From the NCBI RefSeq assembly GCF_004117055.1, contig NZ_CP026363.1, positions 602,001-666,000 of the forward strand: a DNA stretch of 64,000 bases, in the 5' to 3' direction. The position numbers and the translations under genes are program-made. The first letter of the stretch is position 1, and each line of letters starts with the position of its first letter. The notes under the pieces are model-generated. The model saw only the letters and a program-made list of their open reading frames with translations, was not told where the DNA came from and did no database searches. This DNA is from Brevibacillus agri (GTDB lineage Bacteria > Bacillota > Bacilli > Brevibacillales > Brevibacillaceae). Positions 36,041 to 45,622 of the stretch are shown here, one piece after another.

Positions 36041-36939
36041 AGGATACAAGCGATTTCATTTTGCTTGTTCCTGAAAAATACCGTAACAAGGAAAAAGAAA
36101 TTTTGGATTACTTTACGAAAGTAAGAAAGAATCTTGTTGAGGTAGATGAGAACCGGTTTCAGGTGGAAGTTCCGGATCGTGTAAGAAATCAACGGCTGTC
36201 TATCATCTGGACAGCAAATAACCAGAAAATATTTAGCTTCAATCCAGAAGTGTTTCCATTAGAAAACAATATGATTGTAGATCCGATTATTCGCGTCGTT
36301 ACTGAGAAAAACAGCCTTGTTGCAGACAAAGCCAACATGATGAGCGGAGGGGGGGGCCGCGATCCGTTAAAGGTGAAATTGATAAACAGAGACAGTGAAC
36401 GGACGTTCGAGTTGCTCGAACCTGAACTGAAAAGGCTGAAGCTCGACGATAACCTGACAAATCTGATATCAGTCGACCAATATGTTCTGAGTCAGATATA
36501 TGAATTGAAAAATACAAGGACCCAGCTTACATTCATCAGTCTCGGACTGTTAGCCGGATTGCTGGTGCTTGTCGTACAAAATCTGAGCGTGTTTTTTAGC
36601 AAATTTCAACGAAGATTTATCGTGCGCAGATTATTCGGTACCGGTTTTTTCAAAACGTACCAGGAATATATGTGGTTGCTGTCGGTGACATGGGCGATCC
36701 AGATCGGCGCCTGCCTATTGGTAAACAGTGGTTTTGCATCCAGTTTGCTTCAAATGGCCGGAAGTGTATCTATGGTAGCGTCATCCGTCAACGAAGCAGT
36801 CGGATCATCTAGCGATCGTCTGCTTGCAATAGGCGGCGGGGTGCTCGCTATTGAATTTGTAGCGTCTGTTCTCGCACTGTTTGTTATCGAGCGGAAAAAT
36901 AAAGGAAAAGTACTAAAAGGAGGTGGGGGAGCAGCATGA
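36041..36939 (+). pseudogene. Bacteriocin-associated membrane protein, 5' end lost to IS3
   Basis: The reading frame enters from the IS3 right end and runs about 300 codons to a 4-bp ATGA overlap with the ABC ATPase gene. Hydrophobic helices lie near the middle (FISLGLLAGLLVLVVQNLSV), then about two more before the end (LLAIGGGVLAIEFVASVLAL). The layout and partner match DUF1430 permeases of lactococcin-972-type export systems, which are usually around 650-700 aa, so roughly half is missing. No bacteriocin structural gene is present in the window. Confidence 0.7.
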
Positions 36940-37577
36940 AAACGGTATGTGAACTGGTTGATGTCAGCAAACGCTATCAAGATCACACGGTTCTTGAACA
37001 AATCAATTTGAAAGTATATGAAGGAGATATGCTCGCTATTACGGGTAAAAGCGGCTCTGGCAAGACGACTGTTCTCAATATTATGGGATTGCTTGAAGAT
37101 CCGAGTAGTGGCACAGTGAAACTGTTTGATAAGCAGCGTCCGCGGATTGGATCGGCTCAGGCAAACAAACTGCTTAGAACAAGAATTGCTTATCTCTTCC
37201 AGAACTTCGCATTGATTGATGATGCAACCGTTGACTATAACCTTGAGGTCCCGCTGCTTTATTCGGGAAAAACAAGAGCGGAAAAGCAAAAATTAAAAAA
37301 AGAGGCACTGGAGAAAGTGGGGCTGGATATCTCACTCAAGCAAAAAACATACGGTTTGTCGGGCGGGGAGCAACAACGGGTGGCAATTGCGAGGATATTG
37401 TTAAAGCCATGCGACCTCATCCTTGCCGACGAACCGACAGGATCATTGGACGTCGACAACCGCAATGAAATTGTGAAGCTTCTGAAGGAACTGAATCATA
37501 AAGGCAAAACGATTATTATCGTCACTCATGATGAGTACGTTGCGGGAGAATGTGGCAGAATGATTACACTGTCATGA
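36936..37577 (+). CDS. Bacteriocin-export ABC transporter ATPase
   Basis: 213 aa, full-length. Walker A G37KSGSGKT44, Q-loop LFQNF, signature [14 protein letters not shown], Walker B LILADEPTGSLD, and H-loop VTHDE. This is the MacB/LolD-like group that pairs with large permeases in lactococcin 972 export. The start overlaps the truncated permease stop. With the permease broken, the transporter is probably non-functional. GC-poor codon use resembles the island. Confidence 0.88.
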   Translation: MKTVCELVDVSKRYQDHTVLEQINLKVYEGDMLAITGKSGSGKTTVLNIMGLLEDPSSGTVKLFDKQRPRIGSAQANKLLRTRIAYLFQNFALIDDATVDYNLEVPLLYSGKTRAEKQKLKKEALEKVGLDISLKQKTYGLSGGEQQRVAIARILLKPCDLILADEPTGSLDVDNRNEIVKLLKELNHKGKTIIIVTHDEYVAGECGRMITLS

Positions 37578-38076
37578 GGAAGAGGTTGCCCGATCCAATT
37601 CTCAGGCAGTCATATAATACCCCGTTTTAGGAAAACATAAAGAAAAATGTCCCGCGAAGACCAATGAGCAGTGTGGCAAAACGTATCAGTGGTGGCACAA
37701 AAAGCGACGATTGCAATATACTGACTGATGAAGAAATAAAGACCTCGTAACAAATCCGCTATAAACCAAAGCGACATCCGTGCAGCAACCGGGTAAAAGC
37801 TTTGGTTTTTGTCTATCCATGAGTTTTTTTACACAAATTGCCAACACATTCCCTATAAAAAGTATATCATTCCGACACTTTACGGGCCTTTTAATAGCAT
37901 ATAACTATCAATATATAGCAAATATTTTATTCTAAAGATAAAAGTGATACACTATATAACAGGTTGTAATTATTCCAGAAAAGGTGTGTACTAGGTAGCA
38001 CCCTGACTTGCAACGGGGCCAGATCAGGAGCCGCCTGCATCTTTTCTCCAAATACCAGCGAGTTAGGACGGTAAAC
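37578..38076. other. Island-to-core boundary, non-coding
   Basis: About 500 bp with no gene I can support. It holds the terminator at 37763-37812 and, near 38002-38028, a small CCTGA/TCAGG hairpin in what should be the mqo leader. To the right, gene order and composition look like core chromosome. Confidence 0.5.
37763..37812 (+). terminator. Rho-independent terminator
   Basis: AAACCAAAGC (37763-37772) pairs with GCTTTGGTTT (37799-37808), followed by a T run. It marks the right end of the island transcripts. Confidence 0.7.
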
Positions 38077-39579
38077 ATGAGTAACAGACAAATGCAAACA
38101 GACGTTATCTTAATTGGTGCCGGCATCATGAGTGCGACTCTAGGGTCACTGCTGAAAGAATTAGTACCAGACTGGAAAATTACAGTATTCGAAAAGCTCT
38201 CCAGAGCGGGAGAGGAAAGCTCTAATGAATGGAACAATGCCGGAACGGGGCATGCTGCACTCTGTGAGCTGAACTACACAACAGAAAAGAAAGACGGAAC
38301 GATCGACATCAGCAAGGCAATCAAGATCAACGAGCAGTTCCAGGTTTCCATGCAGTTTTGGTCTTATCTCGTAAAAAGCAAGCTGATTAGCAATCCGCAA
38401 GATTTTATCATGCCTTTGCCGCACATGAGCTTGGTGCAAGGGGAGAAAAATGTCTCTTTCTTGAGGAAACGTTTCGAAGCGATGTCCAAGAATCCTCTGT
38501 TCCAGGGCATGGAGTTTTCGGATGACCCGGAAAAACTGAAGGAATGGATTCCGCTCGTGATGGAGGGTCGTTCCTCGGATGAGCCGATCGCAGCCACAAA
38601 GATCGACTCCGGAACGGATGTGAACTTTGGGGCTTTGACGCGGATGTTGTTTGACCACCTGAAGACGAAAAACGTTGAAGTAAACTATGAGCATAGCGTT
38701 GATGATATTAAACGTACCAGCGACGGCTCTTGGGAATTGAAGGTGAAAAATCTCAAGAACGGCATCGTCCAACGCCATAAGGCGAAGTTCGTCTTTATCG
38801 GCGGCGGTGGCGGAAGCCTGCATTTGCTGCAAAAATCCGGTATTCCGGAAGGGAAGCGCATTGGCGGATTCCCGGTAAGCGGTATCTTTATGGTCTGTAA
38901 AAACCAGGATATCGTGGAGCAGCATCATGCAAAAGTTTACGGAAAAGCCAAGGTTGGCGCTCCGCCAATGTCTGTTCCGCATCTGGACACACGCTACATC
39001 GACGGCAAGAAATCGTTGCTGTTCGGGCCTTTTGCCGGGTTCTCGCCGAAGTTCCTGAAAACCGGCTCCATGTTCGATTTGATTACTTCTGTCAAACCGA
39101 ACAACGTGCTGACAATGCTGGCAGCAGGCGCGAAAGAAATGTCGTTGACGAAGTACCTGATCCAGCAAGTCATGCTGTCCAAAGAGCAGCGCATGGAAGA
39201 GCTGCGCGAGTTTATCCCGAACGCGAAGAGCGAGGATTGGGATTTGGTCGTGGCCGGCCAGCGCGTGCAGGTTATCAAAGACACCGAGGCAGGCGGAAAA
39301 GGAACACTGCAGTTCGGTACCGAAGTCATTACGGCGTCGGACGGCTCGATTGCAGCGTTGCTGGGTGCTTCTCCGGGAGCTTCCACTGCCGTGTCCGTCA
39401 TGCTTGAGGTCATTAAAAAATGCTTCCCGCAGCATATTAACGAGTGGGAAGTCAAAATCAAAGAAATGATTCCTTCTTATGGCGTGTCATTGATGGACAA
39501 TCCAGAGTTGTTGCATGAAATTCACTCTTACACAGCACAGGCGCTGGGGCTGGACAGGAAAGTAGCTGTCGCCCGGTAG
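38077..39579 (+). CDS. mqo: Malate:quinone oxidoreductase
   Basis: A 500-aa membrane-associated FAD enzyme oxidising malate to oxaloacetate with quinone as acceptor, bypassing NAD-dependent malate dehydrogenase. The N-terminal Rossmann motif is [15 protein letters not shown], and [32 protein letters not shown] and [14 protein letters not shown] are conserved Mqo segments. ATG 38077 is chosen with AGGACGG upstream; the earlier in-frame ATG at 38008 lies in the leader. A strong terminator follows 30 bp after the stop, so it is monocistronic. Confidence 0.96.
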   Translation: MSNRQMQTDVILIGAGIMSATLGSLLKELVPDWKITVFEKLSRAGEESSNEWNNAGTGHAALCELNYTTEKKDGTIDISKAIKINEQFQVSMQFWSYLVKSKLISNPQDFIMPLPHMSLVQGEKNVSFLRKRFEAMSKNPLFQGMEFSDDPEKLKEWIPLVMEGRSSDEPIAATKIDSGTDVNFGALTRMLFDHLKTKNVEVNYEHSVDDIKRTSDGSWELKVKNLKNGIVQRHKAKFVFIGGGGGSLHLLQKSGIPEGKRIGGFPVSGIFMVCKNQDIVEQHHAKVYGKAKVGAPPMSVPHLDTRYIDGKKSLLFGPFAGFSPKFLKTGSMFDLITSVKPNNVLTMLAAGAKEMSLTKYLIQQVMLSKEQRMEELREFIPNAKSEDWDLVVAGQRVQVIKDTEAGGKGTLQFGTEVITASDGSIAALLGASPGASTAVSVMLEVIKKCFPQHINEWEVKIKEMIPSYGVSLMDNPELLHEIHSYTAQALGLDRKVAVAR

Positions 39580-39607
39580 CCAGCCAGTAATCAATATACG
39601 AGCGAAG

Positions 39608-39649
39608 CGGCCTTTTCCCTGCGATTTGTAGGGGGAAGGCCGTTTTTTT
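39608..39649 (+). terminator. Rho-independent terminator after mqo
   Basis: CGGCCTTTTCCCT pairs with AGGGGGAAGGCCG (G-U pairs included), 10-nt loop, then seven T. Confidence 0.9.
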
Positions 39650-39757
39650 CAGCTTGTCTTTGGCGCCGATTAGAAAAAGCGGTAGATCAGCCTCGAAGAA
39701 TTTTTGCAAAGATAGCATGGCGTGCAGTCAAAAACGCAGGGAGAGAGGAGGCGTTAC

Positions 39758-40170
39758 ATGGTAATAGATCAAGACTTAACCATCCATGAACTAAAATCGT
39801 TTCTGCAAAGCGGCGAAAGACACTTCAGAAGAGTTTGCGTGGAGACGGGAGCCTTGTGAAACGCTGACTTGCAAAACGCGTGTTTTCGGGGCAATGCCGT
39901 ATGTGGCGTAGACATGCACGGCGCCAATATCCAAGGGGTGGAGTCATGGGGGACAATATTTTTCTTTTGACCAACGGCAGTGATGAAACAAGCGTCCACC
40001 AGAAGCAACTGACAGAAAGCCCGTTGTGGAAAACGATTCCGGCCGTCCAGCAAGGCCGCGTCTACACGCTGGACAGCAAATTCAACTTCGACGACCCGAT
40101 TACGTTGGACATGCTGCTGGATGAAATCGTTCAGATCATGGCCGGTGCGGGGAAGGCTGACAAGAAATAA
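39758..40170 (+). pseudogene. Btr-like regulator/binding-protein remnants
   Basis: Two surviving pieces. MVIDQDLTIHELKSFLQSGE starts at 39758 behind a perfect GAGAGAGGAGG site and stops at 39859. From about 39946 a second frame reads DNIFLLTNGSDETSVHQ, SPLWKTIPAVQQGRVYTLDS and TLDMLLDEIVQIM, which is the C-terminal end of a siderophore-binding-protein fold, as found in Btr-like AraC regulators or FeuA-like lipoproteins. Everything between is deleted. It lies 440 bp before an intact Btr-like gene. Confidence 0.6.
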
Positions 40171-40188
40171 AGCAAACGACAACCGAAG

Positions 40189-40245
40189 AAGCTGCTCATG
40201 CCACGGGGACGGATCGACGCCCGGTTGTGCGAGCGGCTTTTTTGT
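40189..40245 (+). terminator. Probable terminator
   Basis: AAGCTGCTC (40189-40197) pairs with GAGCGGCTT (40231-40239), with an extra AACCG/CGGTT pairing, followed by six T. It probably belonged to the gene now decayed upstream. Confidence 0.5.
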
Positions 40246-40283
40246 GTGGAACAGATCGCCCGGCAAATCGAAAGGGGATTGGC

Positions 40284-40394
40284 ATGACGAAAACAATCGT
40301 TGAAAAGCTGCGTTTGCACACGTACAAAAAAGCAGCGGTTTTGCATCAGCCGGAGGGCGCAGACTACTTGGCGTCGCAGTCCCTTTTTCTGTGA
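40284..40394 (+). pseudogene. Truncated small-protein gene (N-terminal stub)
   Basis: 36 residues starting MTKTIVEKLRLHTYKKAAVL and LHQPEGADYL, then a stop. From memory this resembles the N-terminus of a conserved Bacillales protein of about 140 aa that starts with MTKTIVEKL and has NQPEGADYF. AAAGGGGA precedes the ATG. The remainder is missing. Confidence 0.5.
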
Positions 40395-40540
40395 TAGATA
40401 AGCCCCTGGTATTTTTCATAAAAAGGAGACAGGCACTTGCGGCCAACGAAGCTCATCCCTGCTTTGCCTGCTTTATTGCGACACGTCTGAAGCGATTCGG
40501 AAGATTGCCGTCCCAAAGCAGCTATCCTGTGCTACAATTA

Positions 40541-40555
40541 TGAAAATGATTATCA
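40541..40555. promoter_or_regulatory. Fur box upstream of Btr-like gene
   Basis: TGAAAATGATTATCA matches the Fur consensus TGATAATGATTATCA at 13 or more of 15 positions and lies about 50 bp before the start codon. It predicts repression when iron is plentiful. Confidence 0.8.
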
Positions 40556-40607
40556 ATATCACATTCGCATAAACATCATTGTTGAAAAGTGCAGGAGGTG
40601 GCTGTGC

Positions 40608-41798
40608 ATGTTCAGTAATGAGCGGAACCATAGCGAAGCAGGAAGCACGGATGCGCCGCACATGTCGTTGGATGAAGTGCGTGAGTACATAGCCAGCCGT
40701 TTTGCGGAGCAGATGTCGATCCAGAGCTTGGCGCAGTTGGCGGGGCTTAGTCCCAATTATTTTGGTGAGGCGTTCAAAAAAGCGTACGGACAGAGCGTGA
40801 TGGACTATTTGACGGAGCTGCGCATCGGCCACGCCAAGCAGCTTTTGCGCGATTCCGATTTGTATATGCGCGAAATCGCGCGCAAGGTCGGCTACCACGA
40901 TGAGTTTTACTTCAGCAGAAAGTTTAAAAAAGTAGTCGGGGTTTCGCCTTCTGCATACAGCAGGGACACGAGAAAGCGGGTAGCCGTCACTTCGGCGGCT
41001 GCCATCGGCAATCTGCTCGTGCTGGGGGTCGTTCCGGTTGCCGCACCGCTTGATCCGAAGTGGAGCCCGTATTACCACTACTACTATCAAGAGCAGATCA
41101 AGGTCCATCTGAGCTCGCCAGAAGCCGACCTGGACGAAGAAAGTCTCCGGAAGCTGATGTCGGCCAAGCCGGACGTGCTGATTTTGCACCATGAACACGA
41201 TCCGATGGTTCGAAAGCAACTGCTCAGCTCCGGGATCGAATGCGTCGAAATCGGAGCGGCGGATTGGCGGGAGCAACTTCGGCAAACGGCCGAAGTCGTA
41301 GACAGGCAATCCGTGTGTGAACAATGGATAGCAGACTATGAGACGAGGGCGGCGGAGGCGAGGGAGAGCGTGAGCCAGGCAGTCGGGGCGGATGTATTCA
41401 TCACGCTTCGCATATCGGGCGAGCAAATCTACCTCTACAGCAACAGAGGGATTCGCGACATGCTTTACGGGGACCTGGCGCTTGCGACGATCCCGGAGCT
41501 AAAGCAGTTGTCCAACAAAGAGATTACGCTCGACCAGTTGGCGCAGTTCAATCCTGACAGGCTGCTGCTGTTGATTTGTCCGAACGCAAGCACCAGAAGG
41601 TACTGGCTGTCTTTGCAGTACCACACGCAATGGCGGGGGCTGAATGCGGTCAAGAACGGGCAGATGTACGTCATTCCTTCCAACCCGTGGTTCGAATATT
41701 CCGCTCTGGCAATGAACCGGATGCTGGAAGAGGCTATCTTGATGCTAACAGGGAAAAATCCAGCCCCTTCACCTGTTCCAGTCCATGGAGTCACGTAG
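40608..41798 (+). CDS. Btr-like AraC activator with siderophore-binding domain
   Basis: 396 aa. The N-terminal AraC/XylS domain (about 20-120) contains two HTHs: MSIQSLAQLAGLSPNYFGEA and YMREIARKVGYHDEFYFSRK. The remaining 270 residues form a periplasmic-binding-protein-like domain without a signal peptide, so it acts in the cytoplasm as a siderophore sensor, as for Bacillus Btr. In Btr the order is also HTH then binding domain. AGGAGG precedes ATG 40608, and a Fur box lies upstream. Expected target: the adjacent lipoprotein gene and possibly other uptake genes. Confidence 0.85.
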   Translation: MFSNERNHSEAGSTDAPHMSLDEVREYIASRFAEQMSIQSLAQLAGLSPNYFGEAFKKAYGQSVMDYLTELRIGHAKQLLRDSDLYMREIARKVGYHDEFYFSRKFKKVVGVSPSAYSRDTRKRVAVTSAAAIGNLLVLGVVPVAAPLDPKWSPYYHYYYQEQIKVHLSSPEADLDEESLRKLMSAKPDVLILHHEHDPMVRKQLLSSGIECVEIGAADWREQLRQTAEVVDRQSVCEQWIADYETRAAEARESVSQAVGADVFITLRISGEQIYLYSNRGIRDMLYGDLALATIPELKQLSNKEITLDQLAQFNPDRLLLLICPNASTRRYWLSLQYHTQWRGLNAVKNGQMYVIPSNPWFEYSALAMNRMLEEAILMLTGKNPAPSPVPVHGVT

Positions 41799-41823
41799 CG
41801 GATTGCTTTATAATTCCTTCATG

Positions 41824-41838
41824 TGAGAATCGTTATCA
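41824..41838. promoter_or_regulatory. Fur box upstream of siderophore-binding lipoprotein
   Basis: TGAGAATCGTTATCA is a near-perfect Fur-type palindrome, placed immediately before the GGAGGGGGAG ribosome site of the lipoprotein gene. Confidence 0.85.
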
Positions 41839-41859
41839 CTTGGAGGGGGAGCTTTTTTG

Positions 41860-42888
41860 ATGATAAACGCGGGAAACAAAGGACGGGGACGCATTCGCCA
41901 ACCGTTGGCCCTGCTGTCAGCCTTGTTGCTTGTATCCGGACTGCTGGCTGCATGCGGGACGAATGCGGATGCACCCGAGGCGCAGGCGAGCAAACAGGAG
42001 ACAGCGGTACAGAACAATGCGGCAGACGCGGAAAAGAGCAAGGCTGAGCAGGCGAGCATCTACCCGCTGACGGTCAAAGACGAGCTTGGGCATGAGGTGA
42101 CGATTCCAGCGAAGCCGACCAAAGTTTTTGCTCCGGTCATGGAGGATTCTTTGCTCACGCTGGGTATCAAGCCTGTACGGCAATGGTCGAACGGCGTAAG
42201 CCCGCAGGAATATTTGCAAGATCAGCTCGGCAGCGTGCCGCAGATCAGTTTTGCGGGCGGACAGCCTTCTTTTGAAGCGATTTTGGAATCGCAGCCGGAC
42301 CTGATTATTTTGCACAATGCGTATGCAGCGGAGAACGGCGTGTACGAGCAATATGCCAAAATCGCGCCTACGTATGTGTTCAAGAGTGCATCCACCGATT
42401 TGAACAGCTCGATTCGCGAACTAGGCAAATTGCTGGGGGAGGAAGACAGGGCAGCGCAAGCGATCAAAGACTACGCCGACAAGGTCACAAACGCAAAAGC
42501 CAAGCTGGAAGGAATCACAAAAGGGAAAAAAGCTGCAATCATCCGCTTTAATGCCAAAGGCATGTTTTTCATGAATAGCGACTATTTCAGCGGCTATGTG
42601 CTCGCGCATGAGCTGGGCTTCGAGCCAAGCAGCCTGGTGAAAGGCGGCGCTTTTGAAGTGTCCCTGGAAATTTTGCCTGAGCTGGATGCCGATTATATTT
42701 TCCTCGTGAACGACGGCAATCAGGGAGATCGCTTTGTAAAAGAGTTGAAGGAAAGCGAAGTGTGGAAAAACGTTCCGGCAGTGAAAAACGGTCGCGTCTT
42801 CGAGACGTCCAATGATTACTGGCTGAGTGGCGGGTTTATTGCCCAAAGCAAAGTGATGGACGATGTAGTGAGGTTCCTGCAGCCATGA
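41860..42888 (+). CDS. Iron-siderophore ABC transporter binding lipoprotein
   Basis: 342 aa. A lipoprotein signal peptide (hydrophobic 15-30) ends in the lipobox LLAAC with C32 as lipidation site. The mature part has the FepB/FhuD-like class III fold: PTKVFAPVMEDSLLTLGIKP, SQPDLIILHN and NVPAVKNGRVFE. ATG 41860 is chosen because GGAGGGGGAG ends 8 bases upstream. A Fur box sits at the promoter. It captures ferric siderophore outside and passes it to a permease not encoded here. The downstream esterase overlaps by 4 bp. Confidence 0.92.
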   Translation: MINAGNKGRGRIRQPLALLSALLLVSGLLAACGTNADAPEAQASKQETAVQNNAADAEKSKAEQASIYPLTVKDELGHEVTIPAKPTKVFAPVMEDSLLTLGIKPVRQWSNGVSPQEYLQDQLGSVPQISFAGGQPSFEAILESQPDLIILHNAYAAENGVYEQYAKIAPTYVFKSASTDLNSSIRELGKLLGEEDRAAQAIKDYADKVTNAKAKLEGITKGKKAAIIRFNAKGMFFMNSDYFSGYVLAHELGFEPSSLVKGGAFEVSLEILPELDADYIFLVNDGNQGDRFVKELKESEVWKNVPAVKNGRVFETSNDYWLSGGFIAQSKVMDDVVRFLQP

Positions 42889-43700
42889 ACAAAATGACAG
42901 AAAGACCTCATATCGCGGAGCGTTGCTTTGAGTACGAGATGACGTCGAGCAGGCAACTCGACTACCGGATTTTGATTGCCACGCCAAAAGACGAGCCGCC
43001 GCCGAGCGGTTACGCAGTCGTCTACGCGTTGGACGGAGATGCGCTGTTTCAGACGCTCGCAGAGGCGGTCAAGCTGCAGACGCGCAAGCCGAAGGGCTTC
43101 GACCCGATCTTGGTGATCGGCATTGGCTATCCGTCCAAGGAGCCGTTTGACATGGAGCGGCGTTGCCGCGACTTTACGATGCAGGCCAGCGAAGGAGCGC
43201 TTCCGAAACGGCCTGACGGTTCACCGTGGCCGCCGCATGGCGAAGCAGACGACTTCCTCGATTTTCTGGAAACAGAATTGATGCCAGCCATCGCCAAGGA
43301 GTGGCCGATTGATCCGGCCAGACAGGCGATTGTCGGACATTCCCTCGGTGGACTGTTTACGCTGCACGCCTTGTTCACCAGACCGCATCTGTTTACGCAT
43401 TATGCGGCGGGCAGCCCTTCCGTCTGGTGGGCCGACAACGAGGTGCTCAAGGAAATGGAGCAGTTCAAAGCGGGCTGGCAGCGCGAGGAACAGCGTCATC
43501 TGCTGCTGACGATCGGGGCAGATGAGCTGGAGGATATGCTCGAAGGCGCGGAAGAGGTCGCCCGGGGGTTGAGTCCGCTCACAGAGCAGGGGCTTCATCT
43601 GGAATGGATCAAGTTCGCCGGAGAAGATCATGTGACTGTTTTGCCCGCCATGCTCAGCCGCCTGCCGCGGTTTTTGTGGTCCGGAAAAGAAAACACATAA
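42885..43700 (+). CDS. Siderophore esterase-like alpha/beta hydrolase
   Basis: 271 aa, no signal peptide, so cytoplasmic. The nucleophile elbow is GHS153LGG, and EDHVTVLP near the end supplies the histidine; this matches the IroE/BesA esterase family (Esterase_D), which hydrolyses trilactone siderophores such as bacillibactin to release iron. The start overlaps the lipoprotein stop (ATGA). Co-expression under Fur with the binding protein supports the role. Exact siderophore unknown. Confidence 0.85.
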   Translation: MNKMTERPHIAERCFEYEMTSSRQLDYRILIATPKDEPPPSGYAVVYALDGDALFQTLAEAVKLQTRKPKGFDPILVIGIGYPSKEPFDMERRCRDFTMQASEGALPKRPDGSPWPPHGEADDFLDFLETELMPAIAKEWPIDPARQAIVGHSLGGLFTLHALFTRPHLFTHYAAGSPSVWWADNEVLKEMEQFKAGWQREEQRHLLLTIGADELEDMLEGAEEVARGLSPLTEQGLHLEWIKFAGEDHVTVLPAMLSRLPRFLWSGKENT

Positions 43701-43712
43701 CGCGAATCAGTA

Positions 43713-43752
43713 GTTCGGCTGTCAGCAGAAAATGACAGCCGAACCTTTTTTT
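43713..43752 (+). terminator. Rho-independent terminator after esterase
   Basis: GTTCGGCTGTCA pairs perfectly (12 bp) with TGACAGCCGAAC around an 8-nt loop, then CTTTTTTT. Confidence 0.95.
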
Positions 43753-43870
43753 ATTGCATGACAGCAACCGTCTATGATAATTTTTGTAAAGTCTATCGTA
43801 CAGACGAATCATCCAGGTGGGCGTGCGTCGGGAGCCAACGCGCGTCCATGACCATCGAACGAGGTGCAGC

Positions 43871-44904
43871 ATGTCGGCATACTTGATCCCGATTCAAACC
43901 GCATTTATCGCTTTTTTCCTGCTCGAATTTGTGCTTGTAATCCCGTGGCTGATCTACAGCTACCGAAGTACGGCTATGTGAGCCTGTGGGCTTCTGTCGT
44001 GGCCTACTCGTTTATGTACTATATGTTGTCCGCGTTGTTTCTTGTGCTTTTGCCGCTCCCGGAGACGCGGGATACGTGCGCGCACCAGTCAGCGGATACG
44101 GTGTACTATTCGCTTGTGCCCTTTTCCTTTGTCAGCGATACGCTTGCGGCCAGCTCAATCGTCTGGTCCAATCCGACCACGTACATGCAGGTTTTTCAGC
44201 AGAGCGCCTTTTGGCAAGCAACCTTCAACTTTCTCCTGCTGCTCCCTTTTGGCGTCTATTTGCGCTATTTTTGGCAAGAAAAACGGCACTGGAAGCGAGC
44301 GCTTGCTTTCGGCTTTGCCCTGTCCCTGTTTTACGAGGTCACGCAGGTCACCGGAATTTACGGCATCTACAATTGTCCGTATCGCATCTTTGACGTGGAC
44401 GATTTGATGCTGAACAGCAGCGGAGCGCTGTTTGGCTACTGGATTGGCCCGATTATCCTCGCCCTGTTTCCATCGAAAAAAACGCTGCTGGCGAAAACGG
44501 CCAAAATCCGGCAAAGCGAGCGGGTTCCGCCACTGTCGCAGTTGCTGGCGGTGTGGGTCGATTATTTTGCGATTCAGGCAGTCTTGTTTGTCACGATTGG
44601 CTTTTTTACGGCAAATGAACTGATTGAGATGCTCTGCACCACTGTGGGCTTTTTGCTTGTCTACTTTGCGCTTCCGCTCCAGTGCGGCGGCAAAACGATA
44701 GGGACGAACCTGCTGCGCTTCAAGCTTGCCGATCCGCAGGGAGAGACGCCTTCGCGGAAAGCTTTGCTCTTTTGCGCATTTTCGCTATCGGTGAACAAGC
44801 CCGGCTTGATAAATGGGGAGCGGTCAGGCATACTCTCACATAAAAAGGTTGGGCAGTTGAGGAGGCTAAGCCGAGATGTCTGCAAAAAAGGTGTTAATCA
44901 TTGA
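43871..44904 (+). pseudogene. VanZ-RDD membrane protein, frameshifted and 3'-truncated
   Basis: ATG 43871 opens MSAYLIPIQTAFIAFF and continues to RSTAM-stop at 43981. One base missing in CCGAAGTACGG (near 43968) would join it to the second frame, YGYVSLWASVVAYSFMYY and onward, giving a VanZ domain (DVDDLMLNSSGALFGYW is the conserved end) and then an RDD domain (YFAIQAVLFVTIGFF). The RDD domain breaks off at about 44810 and the frame runs into the next gene's leader. Both lesions suggest decay, though the first could be a sequencing error. Confidence 0.75.
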
Positions 44905-45622
44905 CGACGAAGAAGATATTTTGAGGCTCATTAAAACGGTACTGCAAAAAGAAGGCATCGAACACGTCTATACGTCTGCGACGGCCAAAGACGGCCTCGC
45001 TCAATTTCAGGAAAAGAAGCCGGATCTCGTGCTGCTGGACATCATGCTGCCCGATGGGGAAGGCTATGACGTATGCAAACAAATGAGAAGCATCTCGAAG
45101 GTGCCGATTTTGTTCATTTCGGCGAAAACAGAGGAAATTGACAAAATTCTCGGCTTTGCCATCGGCGGTGACGACTATATTACAAAGCCGTTCAGCCCGA
45201 AAGAGCTTGCCTACCGCGTCAAGGCGCAGTTGAGGCGAGCAGACTATGCCGCAGCAGAGTCTGTGGAGGAAGCAGACCCTGTGCTAAAGGCAGGCCCCAT
45301 CGAGTTGAATCCGCAAAAAGCAGAGCTGTTAAAGAACGGCGTTGCCATTGAGTTAAAGCCGAAAGAGCTTGGGCTGATGAAGGTGTTTCTGGAAAACGTC
45401 AACAAAGTGATTAGCAAGGAAAAGCTGTATGACACGGTCTGGGGCGAGGATTTTATCGGAATCGACAACACCGTCATGGTGCACATTCGCAGGCTGCGGG
45501 AAAAAATCGAGGACCAGCCGAAGTATTTGATTACGATGAAAGGCTTGGGGTACATTCACGCTGACACCAGAAGGAAAAGATGCGCTGCAAAAAAAGAACG
45601 CGTGGATTCAGATTCTCGATGA
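44876..45622 (+). CDS. OmpR-family response regulator with altered C-terminus
   Basis: Receiver domain about 4-118 with phosphoacceptor D55 (LLDIMLPDGEG), D10/D11 acidic pair and K105 region (ITKPFSP). The winged-helix output domain is at about 135-232, ending YLITMKGLGYI. The last 17 residues (HADTRRKRCAAKKERV and onward) are in the wrong frame relative to the kinase remnant that starts at the same place, so a deletion removed the natural stop. Receiver and DNA-binding domains are complete; it might still work, but its kinase is broken. Confidence 0.85.
   Translation: MSAKKVLIIDDEEDILRLIKTVLQKEGIEHVYTSATAKDGLAQFQEKKPDLVLLDIMLPDGEGYDVCKQMRSISKVPILFISAKTEEIDKILGFAIGGDDYITKPFSPKELAYRVKAQLRRADYAAAESVEEADPVLKAGPIELNPQKAELLKNGVAIELKPKELGLMKVFLENVNKVISKEKLYDTVWGEDFIGIDNTVMVHIRRLREKIEDQPKYLITMKGLGYIHADTRRKRCAAKKERVDSDSR

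Noticed and set aside
37988-38070. Riboswitch in the mqo leader
   Set aside because: Only a small CCTGA/TCAGG hairpin is visible; it matches no riboswitch core I know.
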